Positions 1 through 11,749 of a DNA stretch of 64,000 bases are shown here, in pieces (the first letter of the stretch is position 1; each line of letters starts with the position of its first letter). The stretch lies in contig CM055816.1 of the NCBI GenBank assembly GCA_029582265.1, positions 37,496,823 through 37,560,822 on the forward strand. Direction: 5' to 3'. The position numbers and the translations under genes are program-made. A model generated the notes under the pieces. The model made no database searches. It saw nothing but the letters and a program-made list of their open reading frames with translations, and was not told the origin of the DNA. Origin of the DNA: Zoroaster sp. YZ-2022 (lineage: Eukaryota; Echinodermata; Asteroidea; Forcipulatida; Zoroasteridae).

Positions 1-2283
1 ATCCAAACTCAGCGGCACACTTTTCGGGAAGGGTTATCCAGTGGAAGGTCAATCCGGCCTGGTTTTAGGCACAGGGAATCATCAACCGGCTTGAAAGGGT
101 TCACATGGGCTATATGGTTCTCTCCAAACATGAATGTATTTCTTCCGCAGACGTTCCATTCAAATGTGATATTAGGTTCACTGCCTGCTTAGTGGATTCA
201 CTGCATCTTGTGGGGCTCTGTAGGCTGTATACCTCTTCTAGGGTAGGTCGAAGGCAACCGGTGACTGTGCGCAGGGTATTGTTCCGGCTCCTGTCCACCA
301 CAGGAGTATGTTTGCTACTGCACCACACATTAGAGCAGAATTCAGCAGATATATAAACAAAACTAGATTGAAAGTGCATAGGATGGCACTGGCTCTCCAA
401 GTTCTGGTCATACAGCACAAGCTGGTACAAGCTGGACAAAAACCAGCATAAACCGGCACAGGACGGCACAGGACGGTACAGGCCGGCACAAACTAATGAA
501 GGTGAACAAACTAATGAAGTAATCTGTTGGTAACACCTATGGATAAAATGCATTAAGGCTCAAAACTCCTCCAAATGGATATGGTGCTCCCCGGAGCGCC
601 TTGTGCCGTCATTGTGCTGTATGGCCAGAACTTGGAGAGCCAGTGCCATCCTATGCACTTTCAATACAGTTTTTATGTACATTTCTGCTGAATTATGTTC
701 TTCTGTGTGGTGCAGTAGCAAACGTACTCCTGTGGTGGACAGGAGCCTGAACGATACCCTGCGCACAGTCACCAGTTGCCTTCGACCTACCCCTAGAAGA
801 GGTATACACCCAGTACCCATGTAATCAAACAAACAAACAAACAAACACGGGCAGACTTTCCCCCAGTACCCATGTAATCAATCAAGCAAACAAACGTAAA
901 CACGGGCAGGCTTTTGCCCGGCCTGTACCCAGTTATTACAAATAATCAAACAAACACGGCCAGGCTTGCCCACAGTACCCAGGTATCACAAACTATGTAA
1001 ACAGTCTCACAGAAGATTGCCTTTATGAGAATGGGAATAGCTGGCCATTGCTACCACCATCCCAACCTCCCCACCTGTCGGTTGGTGCTCTGGGAGCCAA
1101 AGCATGGTTGGAAGAACAGAGTAGGTCAGAGGACAAGCTTCACAGGTGTGCTCAAATGTGATGTCGGTGCAGAGACGGTGGAAGAGCTGCCCGGGTGCAT
1201 GGATGACAGGGGTTATTGGAACATCCGGAGGCGATCCCTCCGCGGGCGACCAAGTAGTACAAACTATGGGCACGCTTGCCCATCACATTACCCGGGATAT
1301 ACAAAAACATAATAGCTTGCCCACGTCACATCTTGTGACCCAAATACAAACGGACAGGCTTGCCCAAATTGACATAGACTAGTAACGGGCTGATCAGTCC
1401 CCACCTTCCACCTTGGTTGCCAACAAGTCAAGTATTCTGTGGAGAGAAACAACTCCTACGAATAATGATTGACAAGAAAAAAAATACACAAAAGCCGTAA
1501 ATGCATAGTAATATTCCACCGCTTGAACCGACGGTTAAAGAAGTCCAGCCATAACTGGGAGGAGCTAGCACTATGCTTACAAACAACTCGGCTTCTTATA
1601 GATGTTTCGCCCGTGTTTGGGCAGATTTGACAGTAACAAAAATAGATTTAAATTGCTGTTTTGAATTGCTATTTTTCTGGTGTTAAGGAAGTTATAGCTT
1701 TTATTTGAGACGTTGAACGAAAAAAATCCGTCAAAGATTAGTACCAGTAAATTTTTAATAAACCGAATTAATAAAATTAGGCGGGAACCTGCGTTTTAAT
1801 CCTCAGGTTACACGTGACCACACAATTTATTGTATGTAACAGGCCAAGAGCGTGGTCAGTCTAGTCTTCCAATTGGCCAGTGCGGCTGTCAATCAAAATT
1901 AAGCAGGTTTGAAATATTTTAATTTCATAATTTTTGGGGTTTGTTTTCGTTTAACATCGATATTATCTTTCAAAATTTGTTGACTTTATAAATTCTTTTT
2001 TGTGGGTCGTCTTAGCCAAACAAGGGCGATATATCTTTAACATTATTTTATAAACGGATATAAGTCAGTGTCCCATAAATTAAGCCAATCGCGCCAAAAT
2101 GCGACCCATGAGAGAAAGGACGGCCACAACCATAACCATCAATACAGGTCTTGAGGTTCTACCTAATCCCGACCCCCTGGAGAAAGATGAACCCCATCAT
2201 AATGGAACAAATGAACAAATTATGGTTTAAAATCAATACCCTATGCGGCGGCTCACCGATCGAACGCCGATCGGATCGGCCAA
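1..2283. repeat. Segmental duplicate block X, copy A (left end outside window)
   Basis: This stretch matches 11750-14033 almost base for base with a nearly constant offset of about 11750; the differences I saw are isolated substitutions and one-base indels (for example a G run near 240 and one base in the SINE head that follows). No coding sequence is recognisable: open frames on both strands are short and not domain-like. It holds an inverted repeat (227-808), a short (CAAA)n tract near 825-846, and several dispersed copies of a GGGCAGGCTT-like motif between 845 and 1370. It ends at a tRNA-headed SINE. The left boundary cannot be seen because the match begins at base 1. Confidence 0.9.
227..808. 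repeat. Inverted repeat, arms about 190-200 bp
   Basis: About 227-413 and 612-808 are reverse complements of each other at roughly 85-90 percent by eye, separated by about 200 bp. Both arms contain the same landmarks in opposite order: GGTATAC next to CCTCTTCTAG, GACTGTGCGCAGGGTAT, GTCCACCACAGGAGTA and GCATAGGATGGCACTGGC. The same structure is present in copy B at about 11975-12556. It could be a fold-back element or an old inverted duplication; no coding function is apparent. Confidence 0.8.
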
Positions 2284-2613
2284 GTGTCGTGGCCGAGCGG
2301 TCTAGCTACCGGACTCAAGTTCTGGTGTTGGCAGCAGAATGTGGGTTCGAATCCCGGCCGTGACACTTGTGTCCTTGAGCAAGACACTTAACCATAATTG
2401 CTTCTCTCCACCCAGGGGTTAAATGGGTACCTGTGAGGGCAGAGTTGATTGATTAGCCCTATATGCGCTGTAATGGCAGCAATTGAGCTGTATACTCCCA
2501 GGAGCTGAGATAGTTTCTGGAATGATTTATGAGCCTTATGAGCCCGGGTAATAATATAATGCGCCTTGAGCACCACTCAGTTGGTGGATACGTGCGCTAT
2601 ATAAGTCCACACA
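2284..2613 (+). mobile_element. tRNA-headed SINE, copy 1 (block A)
   Basis: The 5' end is tRNA-like, with a box-A-like TGGCCGAGCGG and a perfect box B GGTTCGAATCC near 2345, the two parts of an RNA polymerase III internal promoter. The body contains CCTTGAGCAAGACACTTAACC and ends in TATATAAGTCCACACATT followed by a microsatellite tail. The same family occurs at 14034-14367 (+), 3205-3552 (-) and 33760-34108 (-). The acceptor-stem arms are only partly complementary and a body follows, so this is a SINE rather than a tRNA gene. One base is missing after GTCTAGCT relative to the copy at 14034. Confidence 0.85.
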
Positions 2614-2781
2614 TTCTTCTTCTTCTTCTTCTTCTTCTTCTTCTTCTTCTTCTTCTTCTTCTTCTTCTTCTTCTTCTTCTTCTTCTTCTTCTTCTTCTTC
2701 TTCTTCTTCTTCTTCTTCTTCTTCTTCTTCTTCTTCTTCTTCTTCTTCTTCTTCTTCTTCTTCTTCTTCTTCTTCTTCTTC
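2614..2781. repeat. (TTC)56 microsatellite
   Basis: An uninterrupted TTC run of 168 bp forms the tail of the SINE on its left and directly abuts the 3' end of the minus-strand LINE on its right. The matching array in copy B (14368-14449) has about 27 units. The Leu, Glu and Arg homopolymer frames here are artefacts of the repeat. Confidence 0.98.
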
Positions 2782-3020
2782 CATTTATTTCAATACACAT
2801 ATTGACAATACAAAAAAATACAAAATACATTACAGGTGTATACAAACAGGACTATTTACAGAATAAAGAGGTTAAAAATAATACAAAGACAAACTTGGTT
2901 TGTCTAGATAAATCTACATATATCATATAACTGAATTAAATTGGCACAAATAAAAGAACCAAAATAACAAATAAACTTACTTAAGTAAGTACAGCAAGAA
3001 TTAATGAACTTAACATAAAA

Positions 3021-6000
3021 TTATTCAACTAGAGGCGATATTTTATTAACCCACCCACTCTTACCTTTGTTTCTTTTATTTTCCAAAAGGAGAATTTTTT
3101 TTAGACGGACTTTAAACTGAAAAATAATATCGATATCGGAGGGATCAGAATAATTGTCAAAGGCTAATTTACATCTGATAATCCATATAACGCGAAGCAT
3201 TTTAATAATAATAATAATAATGTGTGGATTTATATAGCGCACGTATCCACCAACTAAGTGGTGCTCAAGGCGCATTATATTATTATCCCTGCTCATAAGG
3301 CTCATAAATCATTCCTGAAACCATCTCAGCTCCCTGGGGAGTATACAGCTCAATTGCTGCCATTTCTAGCGCATATAGAGCAAACCAACTCTGCCTTCAC
3401 AGGTACCCATTTAACCCCTGGGTGGAGAGAAGCAATTATGATTAAGTGTCTTGCTCAAGGACACAAGTGTCACGGACGTGATTCGAACCCACATTATGTT
3501 GCTAACACCAGAACTTGAATCCGGTAAGCTAGACCGCTCGGCCACGACACCCCATTTTAGCGATGATGGCATTATGAACAGGGCTCATTTTGTAGCCGAG
3601 GATTCTATTAGAGTCGTTTAAATAAAATAAAATCTTACCCGAATAGTTCCTAAGAATACGTTCCACAAAAATCCATGCATTTAAGGTACTAACGCAATAA
3701 ATAAACAAATGCTCGTGAGACTCCGGCTCCACATTACAAAGGGGACAAATGTTATCCTTAGTTTTACCTATTTTAGAGAGAAAGTCTTTAGTAGGTAGAC
3801 ATCTGTGTTTTAATCTGTACCAAAAATCTTTATCTTCTGGGTCCATAATAAAATTATTGGAACCATTTTTCCAAATACAGGTCCAATCGACATCGGTGTG
3901 GTAATTAAGAATTTCTTGCCATTTAATTTGGACTTTAGGGACCACAAATCTGGCTAGAATCAAATTTCGGTAATTAATTTTGGCATTGGTATTGGAAACG
4001 TTAACATATTCATCCAATTGTCTATCGAAGAGGACAAGCCAATTACAAACATGATTAGGGGGACCGATTCTTTTTTCTTCGATTAACTTATGATTAATAT
4101 GATTGTCAATTCTACCGACTAATCTACCCGCAATAATATTGGGGACATTGCATTTTTTAGCCACGGCACGAAAAGGTATTAAATGATCGTTGACGACGAG
4201 ATCCTTAACTTTATGAAAATTATAAGAAGCGAGTAAGGACTGTTAAGTTCAGTATCATCATCGGTTGCACATACATTGTTCCAGAGAGGAACTTCTCGCG
4301 TTTCAGAACATACAGAAAAAGAACAGTTAATTTTACCGTCAACAGCTTTAAAGGCACGAATCAAATCTTGATAAAAAGTAGTAGTATTGACAGGATTACG
4401 GCTATTAGACAGGACATACCAACCCAGTTTATTATCGACCTTACCAAGCCAGTAATCAAAAACAAAATTCCACTTGCCACAAGATTTAATATAATTAGAA
4501 AACCACTGAACCTTGATACTCATAAGTTTACATTCTATATTAACCAGACCGGTACCTCCTTTGTCTCTGGGACCATTAATGGTATTTCTTTTAATCTTTT
4601 CTACTTTGTCATCCCAATAAAAATTCCAAATACTTTTATCGATCTTGTTAATCCATTCACGCGGACATGAAATAATACTCCCCAAATAATTTAATCCCGA
4701 TCCCACCAAAGTATTGATAATCACTGCTATTCCTATGAGAGTCAAACTACGCTTACTCCACCTATCAAGAATACACTTAAATTTATTCACACGCGGACCC
4801 CAGTTGTCTTCTGGGGTGACGTCATTTCCGAAAACTATTCCTAAAATTTTAATTTTCCTACTGCACCAATTAAAGCCGCATGGATTGTCGGATCTATCTT
4901 TCCATTTTCCTAACCAAAGACCTTTGGTTTTAGGAACATTTAATTTCGACCCGCTCCCTTTACAATATACACAGATAATATCCTGAATAATGTTAAAATC
5001 GTTATTTTTACTCACAAAAACCGTAGAATCGTCCGCGTGCTGTATGAGTTTAATCGAATCCGTACATTCGGGGATTTCAATACCTTTAAGCTCATTATTA
5101 ATTCTAAAAAGATTAGCTAGTCCTTCAGCACAGAGAGAAAAAAGTAGTGGGGACAATGGACATCCCTGCCTGATACCGCGAGTTATTTCAACGGGAGACC
5201 CTATGTAGTTATTAACTATTATACGACAGCTCGGTTGGCTGTATAGAAGTTTGATTCCTCGAATCAAAAACGGGGGAACACCTAGTTTATCCATAACTGC
5301 AAACATGTAATTCCAATTGATTCTATCAAAGGCCTTTTCTAAATCTATACTAACAGCGGCTGCACCTAAATTTTCCCAATTTATATAATCTATTGTATCC
5401 CTGAGAATCATAAGATTGTCTTGAATTTTCCTAAATTTCACACCACACGATTGTTCTTCCCCGATTATAAAAGGCATAATATTTTTCAGACGATTAGTAA
5501 GAGTCTTAGCGAGAATTTTATAATCCACACACAATAGACTGATGGGACGCCAATTTTTCAAATCAAATTTACTTCCGACATTTTTGTAAATGAGTCGGAT
5601 GAGGGCAGTATTCATAGAATGACCTAAAAAACCTTTTTGAAAACTGTAATTAAAGACTTCAAAGAAATCTATACCGATAATATCCCAATATGTTTGGTAG
5701 AATTCCACTGTGAGGCCATCAATGCCGGGGGATTTATTTTTATTCATTTGGAAAAGGGCATTTTTTAATTCAAGTAGCGTGAAATCATTCTCGGAACTTT
5801 GAAAAAATCCGCAGGAACGACGTTAGGAATCATAGAATTCAAAATAACGTTCATACTAGAAAGGCAGATATCCTCAGAAGTGTACAATTTACTATAAAAA
5901 TCATTTACAACAGTCAACATGGTTTGACTCTGACTAACATAATTCCCCTCAGAAGTCAATAATTTTTCCATTTTGTTCTTTTGAATTTGTTGTTTTTCTA

Positions 6001-7127
6001 AATTTAAAAAATATTTGGAAGCTTTTTCGCCTTCCGTTTTAATTGTGTTTCTAGCTCTTATTTTAGATTTTTCCCATTCTTTAAATTCATAGGCTTTGAT
6101 AGCTTCTTCAGTGGTCTTAATTTCATCATAATTGGCATCGGTGGGATTACTAATTAATTTCCTATATTTTTCCTGAAGACGAGAAATGTCCTTTTAGAAT
6201 TCCTGGATTTTCTTTGCTATACTCTTGGATTATTTCTTTGAGTTGGAACTTCCCAATTTCCCACCACTCAACTAAATTATCATGATTGTGTTTTGGGGTT
6301 TTCCAAAAATTCCAAAAATGTTTTACTCGAAAAACAAGATCGTCGTCATCTAAAAAGTTATTGTTACAGATCCATCTGCCTTGCCCATGTGAAACCTCAC
6401 TATCAGTTAATTTTATTACAAGAAGTTGATGGTCTGAAAGGCCGCTTACTCTACAGGAAATATTCTTTATTCTATTAAACATGTTGAAAGACACAAACAA
6501 ATAATCGATTCTATTCGGTGTTTTAGTCGGTTTGTGAAAATGAGTGTAACCATTATCATCAGGAAGAAGAGTTCTCCAAACATCAATGAGATCTTTTTCT
6601 TGAATAACATTTCTTAAAATAATTTGACTGGTATCATTAATACGAAATTTATCTAAATTACAATTAAAGTCACCCCCTATGATCCAACTCTCGTCCCCAA
6701 TGATACGATCTGTCAGACCATCAAAAAAAGTGGTCCTTCCACGGAGATCATTTGGAGCATATACAGACGCTACGGAAATCACTTCATTGTCCCAATTAAT
6801 ATCACCTTTTATCCACCTACCATCGTCATCTTTGTTAACATTTGAAATAATAATTCCAGAATTTTTTGAAGTGAGGATTGCAACCCCTTTTGAATGGCGA
6901 GTCCCGTGATTAAAAAGTATTTGACCTTCCCACTGTCTGCTCCAAATGTCCTCATCATTGCGGTCGCTATGAGTTTCTTGTAAAAATACCAAATTGAAAT
7001 TACAATCTTTAAGACAGTCAAAGAGCATGTTTCTTTTCAAATCGTCTCTAAGACCATTAATATTAATTGATGCGACTGTTAAAAAACTCATAGTAATCGC
7101 AATAAAGAGTAATAAAGACCTAACCAT
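3021..7127 (-). pseudogene. LINE ORF2: AP endonuclease, reverse transcriptase, zinc finger; broken
   Basis: The frame at 7127-6162 carries the endonuclease/exonuclease/phosphatase fold that nicks target DNA: ININGL, FLQETH, GGDFNC, RIDYLF and SDHQ are all present. After a frameshift near 6180 a linker follows (5971-5765). A second shift near 5800 leads to the RT domain (5747-4179), with NKSPGIDG, NWRPISLLCVDYKIL, SIDLEKAFDRINW, IRQGCPLSPLLFSLC and the catalytic HADDSTVF (an unusual His in place of the first Tyr/Phe of YADD). A third shift near 4220 leads to 4164, where CPLCN...H...C marks the zf-RVT finger. The C-terminal segment at 3200-3021 (WIIRCKLAFDNYSDPSD) is separated from it by the SINE at 3205-3552. 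ORF2 begins about 20 bases after the ORF1 stop. Confidence 0.85.
3205..3552 (-). mobile_element. SINE nested inside LINE ORF2, with 7-bp target duplication
   Basis: This is a copy of the tRNA-headed SINE in reverse orientation: the head with box B lies near 3485, the CGGCCACGACAC end at 3539-3550 and an (AAT)n tail at 3205-3218. It is flanked by CATTTTA at 3198-3204 and 3553-3559, a direct target-site duplication. Counting the duplicated bases only once rejoins the LINE reading frame across the junction (...AIIAKM then LRVIW...), so the SINE landed in a formerly intact ORF2. Confidence 0.92.
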
Positions 7128-7150
7128 AAAAATCTCAGATGAAAATTCGC

Positions 7151-8466
7151 TTACATCGCCTTCTGACCTCGGCCTCGTCCCCTGGGGTTTGATGTTTTCG
7201 TGCTCTCCGATGTCGGTCGGGATAGACTGCGGTTTTGATGTGTACTTTCCTGCCCCGACCTCCTATTTGGTTGTGAAGATGCCGCTCCCAATCCCCTCCT
7301 ACGTCTGAAGCGTTGACCCCCCCCCCCTCCGTGTATATGGCACCCAGTTGTCGTCGTCGTCGCTGTCCTGATCATCAGATGGTAGGTTTTCCTGTTCCAT
7401 ATCTTGTGTTTGGCTTGCATCTTCGTCATCTCTGGCCAGTTTCCTAGTGGAATCGTCTAGTTCTTCCCTTTCCTTTCTTTTGCGTGATTCTTTTACACTC
7501 TCGTCCCAGAATCCGGTTGACTTTGGTCCGGATGATGATTCTCCCTTCTTGTTCGTTGGCTTCCTCTCTCTTGTTTTCTCTTCCCTCTGCGTTGGAGCAA
7601 GTGCCTCCTTGAAGGATTTGGTGAATTTCTCGGCTTGCTTGGTGTTCTTAGGCAGTGAATCCTCACTTGGTTGTGGGTTGCTGGGTGCGGATACTTGGCT
7701 TTTCTTAGCTCCCTTGTCTTCTTGGTGGTCCTCGTGTCTGTCTTCTCTGTGACGATCTTCTTCTTTTCCCGTCTTCCTCCCTGTCTTCTTTGCGTTTGTC
7801 CTCTTTGTCGTTGTCGTCTGCGTGTTTGTCCTCTCCTTTGTCGTCTTCCGCTAGTGTGGCCTCTTCTTTGTCGTCGTTATTCGGGTTCTCGTCTTCGGGT
7901 TCTCGTTGTTGTTCGTCCCTTCTGTCATCCTCCATGTCTTCGTAGTCGTCGTCTTCCTTCCCGTGATGCCAGGTCGCTCTATGGTCGCGACTGCCACAAA
8001 CGAAACATCTCCCCCTTTCTCTAGCCAGGTGATCTGTTCCTTCACAGATCTTGCAGGTTTTTAGTTGACCCTTATAGCGGACAGGTAGCGAAAACCCTTT
8101 CACTTTGATGAAGCTGGGGATGGGCTTTTTCACATTTCTTACTAGGCAGCTTCTGACACCCGTCTCCACATTCTCGTCAAATTGGTGATACTGCCTACGG
8201 ATGTTGACGACTGTTCCGTAGGCATACATCATGCTGAGGATATCCCCATCAGACATTTCGTAAGGACATTTCACATAAACCACTACTGCATCGAGGACGT
8301 TTGCTCTTTCGCACTGAATAAGCGCTTTGCGAATCAGTAATCCGCCTCTTGCTATGTCGATACAATCTCTCTCATTGTTGAAGGTCACATTGTACCATCT
8401 GTTGGTCAGCTCCGCTATGCACACTATTGTGTCTACCTTGTCCAACTCGAACTCCACTGCATTCAA
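7151..8466 (-). pseudogene. LINE ORF1, zinc-knuckle nucleic-acid-binding protein; broken
   Basis: The open frame from 8466 to 7705 encodes an N-terminal domain followed by two cysteine knuckles (CKICEGTDHLARERGRC and CFVCGSRDHRATWHH), then a long Asp/Glu/Lys-rich low-complexity tail, as in gag-like ORF1 proteins of Tx1 elements. It has no in-frame ATG: the first codon is TTG, while an ATG in another frame lies about 60 bases upstream (near 8526), suggesting a one-base loss near 8470. At the other end, an Arg/Gly-rich C-terminus ending GRGRGQKAM (7429-7151) is in a different frame. The product would bind the element's RNA; this copy cannot make it. Confidence 0.75.
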
Positions 8467-8752
8467 ACTACTTTGTGCTGAATCGCACCGTGTTGGGCCT
8501 ATTGAGGGCCGTACGTTGGTACATGGCTACCAATATGGCGTCGCCTTCCTCGACGCTGACAAAAATTAAGTGTTTGGAACAAGGCCAAAAAGGCCTGAAA
8601 TGTACTTACAAAATCACAGAACGGTCTTGTGGTGTCAAATAACCGTTAAGAGAAAATATTGCAATCTGGAATATTGCAAGGCGGTCGAAAAGGCGAGATT
8701 TGTGCAGGAATTGCAGAGCTCGACGCAAAGCACGTCTTGCGCCCTCAAACGC

Positions 8753-9263
<511 letters not shown>

Positions 9264-9274
9264 ATTACCAATCG

Positions 9275-9425
9275 AACGCTGTTTCATTTCCGGTGGTGGC
9301 ATACACAAAACCTGGACCAACTTTGCATAAAGCAGCCCATATGGACACTGGCAGAGCACAGGCCCCACCAATGCATACATATTATGGTTGGGATGGCGTA
9401 AACAAAACAACAACGACGACAAAAA
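9275..9425 (+). repeat. Dispersed repeat with (CAA)n-like tail, copy 1
   Basis: Landmarks ACAAAACCTGGACCAA, AGCAGCCCATATGGACACTG and a tail AAACAAAACAACAACGACGA are shared with the reverse complement of about 45690-45850 in intron 2 of the receptor gene. The two are clearly related but diverged. Length and A/C-rich tail suggest a short retroposon or LINE 3' end; I cannot name the family. Confidence 0.65.
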
Positions 9426-9427
9426 AC

Positions 9428-10312
9428 AATTAATTGCCCTTACCTTCACAAGTGGTTCCAGCACTACAATCTGGTATTAATTGATCTGGTATTAATTGAG
9501 CTGTATAGTAAGAAAACATATTAATATATTAGTATTTGAATATAGAATATGTCCAGTAACACTGAAACTTTTATCGAATAGATAGTAAAAAATTACCATT
9601 TACATGTATTTTGTTACATGAAAGCCATATAAAGATAAACATAAGACCACAGAACGGACTGGTACAGGCCTTCAGGGCATCTGCTAATCCTGTGTGTGGT
9701 CTATTTTTGTGAGTTTGTGTTGGCATTCAAACTGGGGACCTATAACAAAAGGGAAAATAGGTCCCCAATTGCTATCACAATAGGGAACAATAGGGTCCCC
9801 GTTTGCCAGGACAAAGAAATGGGACAAAGGAAGTCCCCAATTGCGGGCAAAAACAAACTTGGTGTGTTTGTGTGTGTGCGTGTTGTGTTCCGGGTGACCG
9901 CTTGGGTCAACTAAAATGAGTAGACATTATATGCACATTGTACATGTATACAGTATTAATACACTGAACTGCCAGTGATTTCTTCTAGGAAATCACACAA
10001 CTCAATACAAAATAATTTCACATTATTGACAGCGTGTTTGTTGTCATGTATGAGATAATCATTTTTGTTCCTTTGCCGAGTACTCAACTTTTGTACACTA
10101 AATCATGAAAGTAGAACTGAGTATGTTTTTTCTTCTATTCGTTTCCAATAAATTATTTCATCATCTATAATTAAGATTTAATGCGACCTGTATTATTAAG
10201 TATTATTAATTTTAAGGTGCAATAAATAAGTATTTACGACGAATGATTTAAAAAAAGACACTCTTGTTACCAGACATTCAGTGTCGTTTTCTGTGTTCTG
10301 TTTCTCTTACTG
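9428..10312 (-). repeat. Segmental duplicate block Y, copy A; inverted copy of receptor intron 1 and EGF exon
   Basis: This matches 14452-15346 almost exactly and is also, in reverse complement, homologous to the receptor gene from about 43376 to 44770 (intron 1 and exon 2). Compared with the receptor it lacks the MITEs at 43467-43854 and 43956-44270 and so shows their empty sites. The homology with copy B ends at about 10312. Confidence 0.9.
9444..9500 (-). pseudogene. Degenerate EGF exon remnant (copy A)
   Basis: On the minus strand an acceptor (CTATACAG) and a donor (GTAAGG) bracket 57 bases, against 114 in the related exon at 44652-44765. The end CSAG..TTCE matches the end of that EGF module, but the front is replaced by a repeated QLIPD unit and four of the six cysteines are gone. 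The frame is open and 57 is divisible by three, yet no EGF fold is possible. Confidence 0.6.
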
Positions 10313-10526
10313 TTACATAAGCTCATGTTTTCTAGGGAATTACTAGGATTATTATCATCACATTCACACAAAGTAATTTTTATGCAAATTTTGTTTATTA
10401 TGTTCTTAAGAATAGCTTTAAATTTAGTGAGATTTGCATAAACATTATTTATCTTACTGTTACATAAGCTCATGTTTTCGTTTCTTTCAGCTGACTATTA
10501 TCATACAAACCAATATGAAGTCATAC

Positions 10527-10784
10527 CTGTAACAGTGACTGTAAATGAACAGTCTGGTGTTGCAGTATTTCCAGCAGTATCAGTAGCTGTACATGTGACA
10601 TCATTTGAACCAATCATAAAGGCATATCCTGACTGTGGTGTACATGTAACAGTTGGGGTAACACCAGTTGAATCAGTGGCTGATGGATCAGTCCAAGTAA
10701 CTATTTCTGTCATACTTCCAGCATCAGCAACTTGGCTACTTGAAGATGGACATGTACCGTCTACAAATTGTGGAGGGTCGTTAT
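10527..10784 (-). CDS. HYR (hyalin repeat) domain exon, minus strand, intact
   Basis: This is a 258-base open exon with a good acceptor (TTGACTTGTATAG before 10784) and donor (GTATGACTTC after 10527), phase 1 on both sides. It encodes an 86-residue HYR module beginning DNDPPQFVDGTCP and ending CSFTVTVTG, with four cysteines and the characteristic VTWTDPSATDSTG. It is the same length as the receptor's HYR exon at 46614-46871 and differs from it at only a few residues, and the flanking intron sequence is also shared. HYR modules are Ig-like adhesion folds. No complete gene is visible around it: the EGF remnants on either side are degenerate. It is either part of a minus-strand paralogue extending leftwards or an isolated exon in a duplicated fragment. 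Confidence 0.7.
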
Positions 10785-10812
10785 CTATACAAGTCAATGA
10801 GGTTAAGTCTTA

Positions 10813-11749
10813 CAACAATCATATGGCGAAAAAAAGTCTCTGGTTTCTGGTTGTAGGTCGGTTTTAAAATCGGTGGGGTGATTCGATTTTCTTTTATTTA
10901 TTTATTTATTTTTTATTTTATATATTTTTTTGTAATGTTTTTTTTTTTTGGGGGGGAGGCCAACCAGTGAAATGCATAATACATGTATACGCGGTTATTG
11001 CAACCAAGTAAAATTTCCTATATACAATAGTCTGTGGGCTGGAGGGGTCTACCAACTTGACACATTAAATGTTAATTTATATGTTGCCATGATGACGTCA
11101 TTGGTTGCAATGGAATTAAACTACATCTAGATGGCGCTGTATTTGGATGAAGATTATGCGCAAATGAATAAAAATAATGGTTAAAAGTATTTCTTATTTT
11201 TAGCCATTGTAGTACACTACATGTATAGGGATAATGTATCATTATTTTTTAACTTGATATGATATCGGCCCCTTGTTCAGCCAAGAATTTTTATCATATG
11301 GGGTGGGAGGGATTAAACAAACCTGCATTACTCAGGCATGCTTTGACTTACATTCATAAACTTTGGTACATTTAATGTTCATATATATGTTATCAAGATA
11401 ACATCATTGGTTTCGATGGAAACCTCTTCTGTATTGTACTACATGTACTGGTTCATTGCTGACTAAGTCCTTGTCTGTAAGAAGAAGCTTCCTGTTTGAG
11501 ATGGTGAGTCCACCTTTAAAAGGAAGCTGCATCCACCTTTTCAAGGAAGCCGCATTGTGGACCGGATCCAGGTTGTATGGGAGCACCAAATCAATATGTT
11601 GGAGTTATGAAACCTCCTGAAAGGAACTCCTGAAATGATGCAGTATCCTCACAAAGTCAGACAATACAACGGTGCACTGCGGCACTTGTTCCGCATCCTA
11701 TCCAGAAATGTGGCTTCCCCTAACATGGGGACTGCTGTGATGTCTGCCA
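10813..11749. other. Non-coding stretch with two local repeats
   Basis: From about 10840 to 11060 this carries a partial copy of the dispersed repeat also seen at 43005-43290 (TCTGGTTTCTGGTTGTAGGT; GTATACGCGGTTATTGCAACCA). A roughly 65-bp segment at 11055-11117 recurs diverged at 11366-11428 (ATTAAATGTTAATTTATATG against ATTTAATGTTCATATATATG). No gene is recognised. Confidence 0.55.

Larger units (their letters stand above)
2782..8752 (-). mobile_element. Tx1-clade (L1-like) non-LTR retrotransposon, near full length, decayed
   Basis: Read on the minus strand the element has a 5' region (8752-8470), ORF1 with zinc knuckles, ORF2 with AP endonuclease, reverse transcriptase and a C-terminal CCHC zinc finger, then a 3' UTR with an AATAAA signal a few bases before the (TTC/GAA)n junction at 2781. 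The RT region reads like the Tx1 branch of L1 (for example GEEQSCGVKFRKIQDNLMIL). Several frameshifts and a nested SINE (3205-3552) show that it is inactive. The 5' limit is set where unique sequence gives way to (TAT)n(TTG)n at 8753 and is approximate. Confidence 0.88.

Noticed and set aside
2284..2370. Functional tRNA gene (Leu/Ser-like)
   Set aside because: Boxes A and B are present but the stems are imperfect, a SINE body and tail follow, and the same head recurs in several dispersed copies.
2529..2930. Long Leu, Glu and Arg homopolymer reading frames
   Set aside because: They are translations of the (TTC)n microsatellite and have no flanking protein-like sequence.
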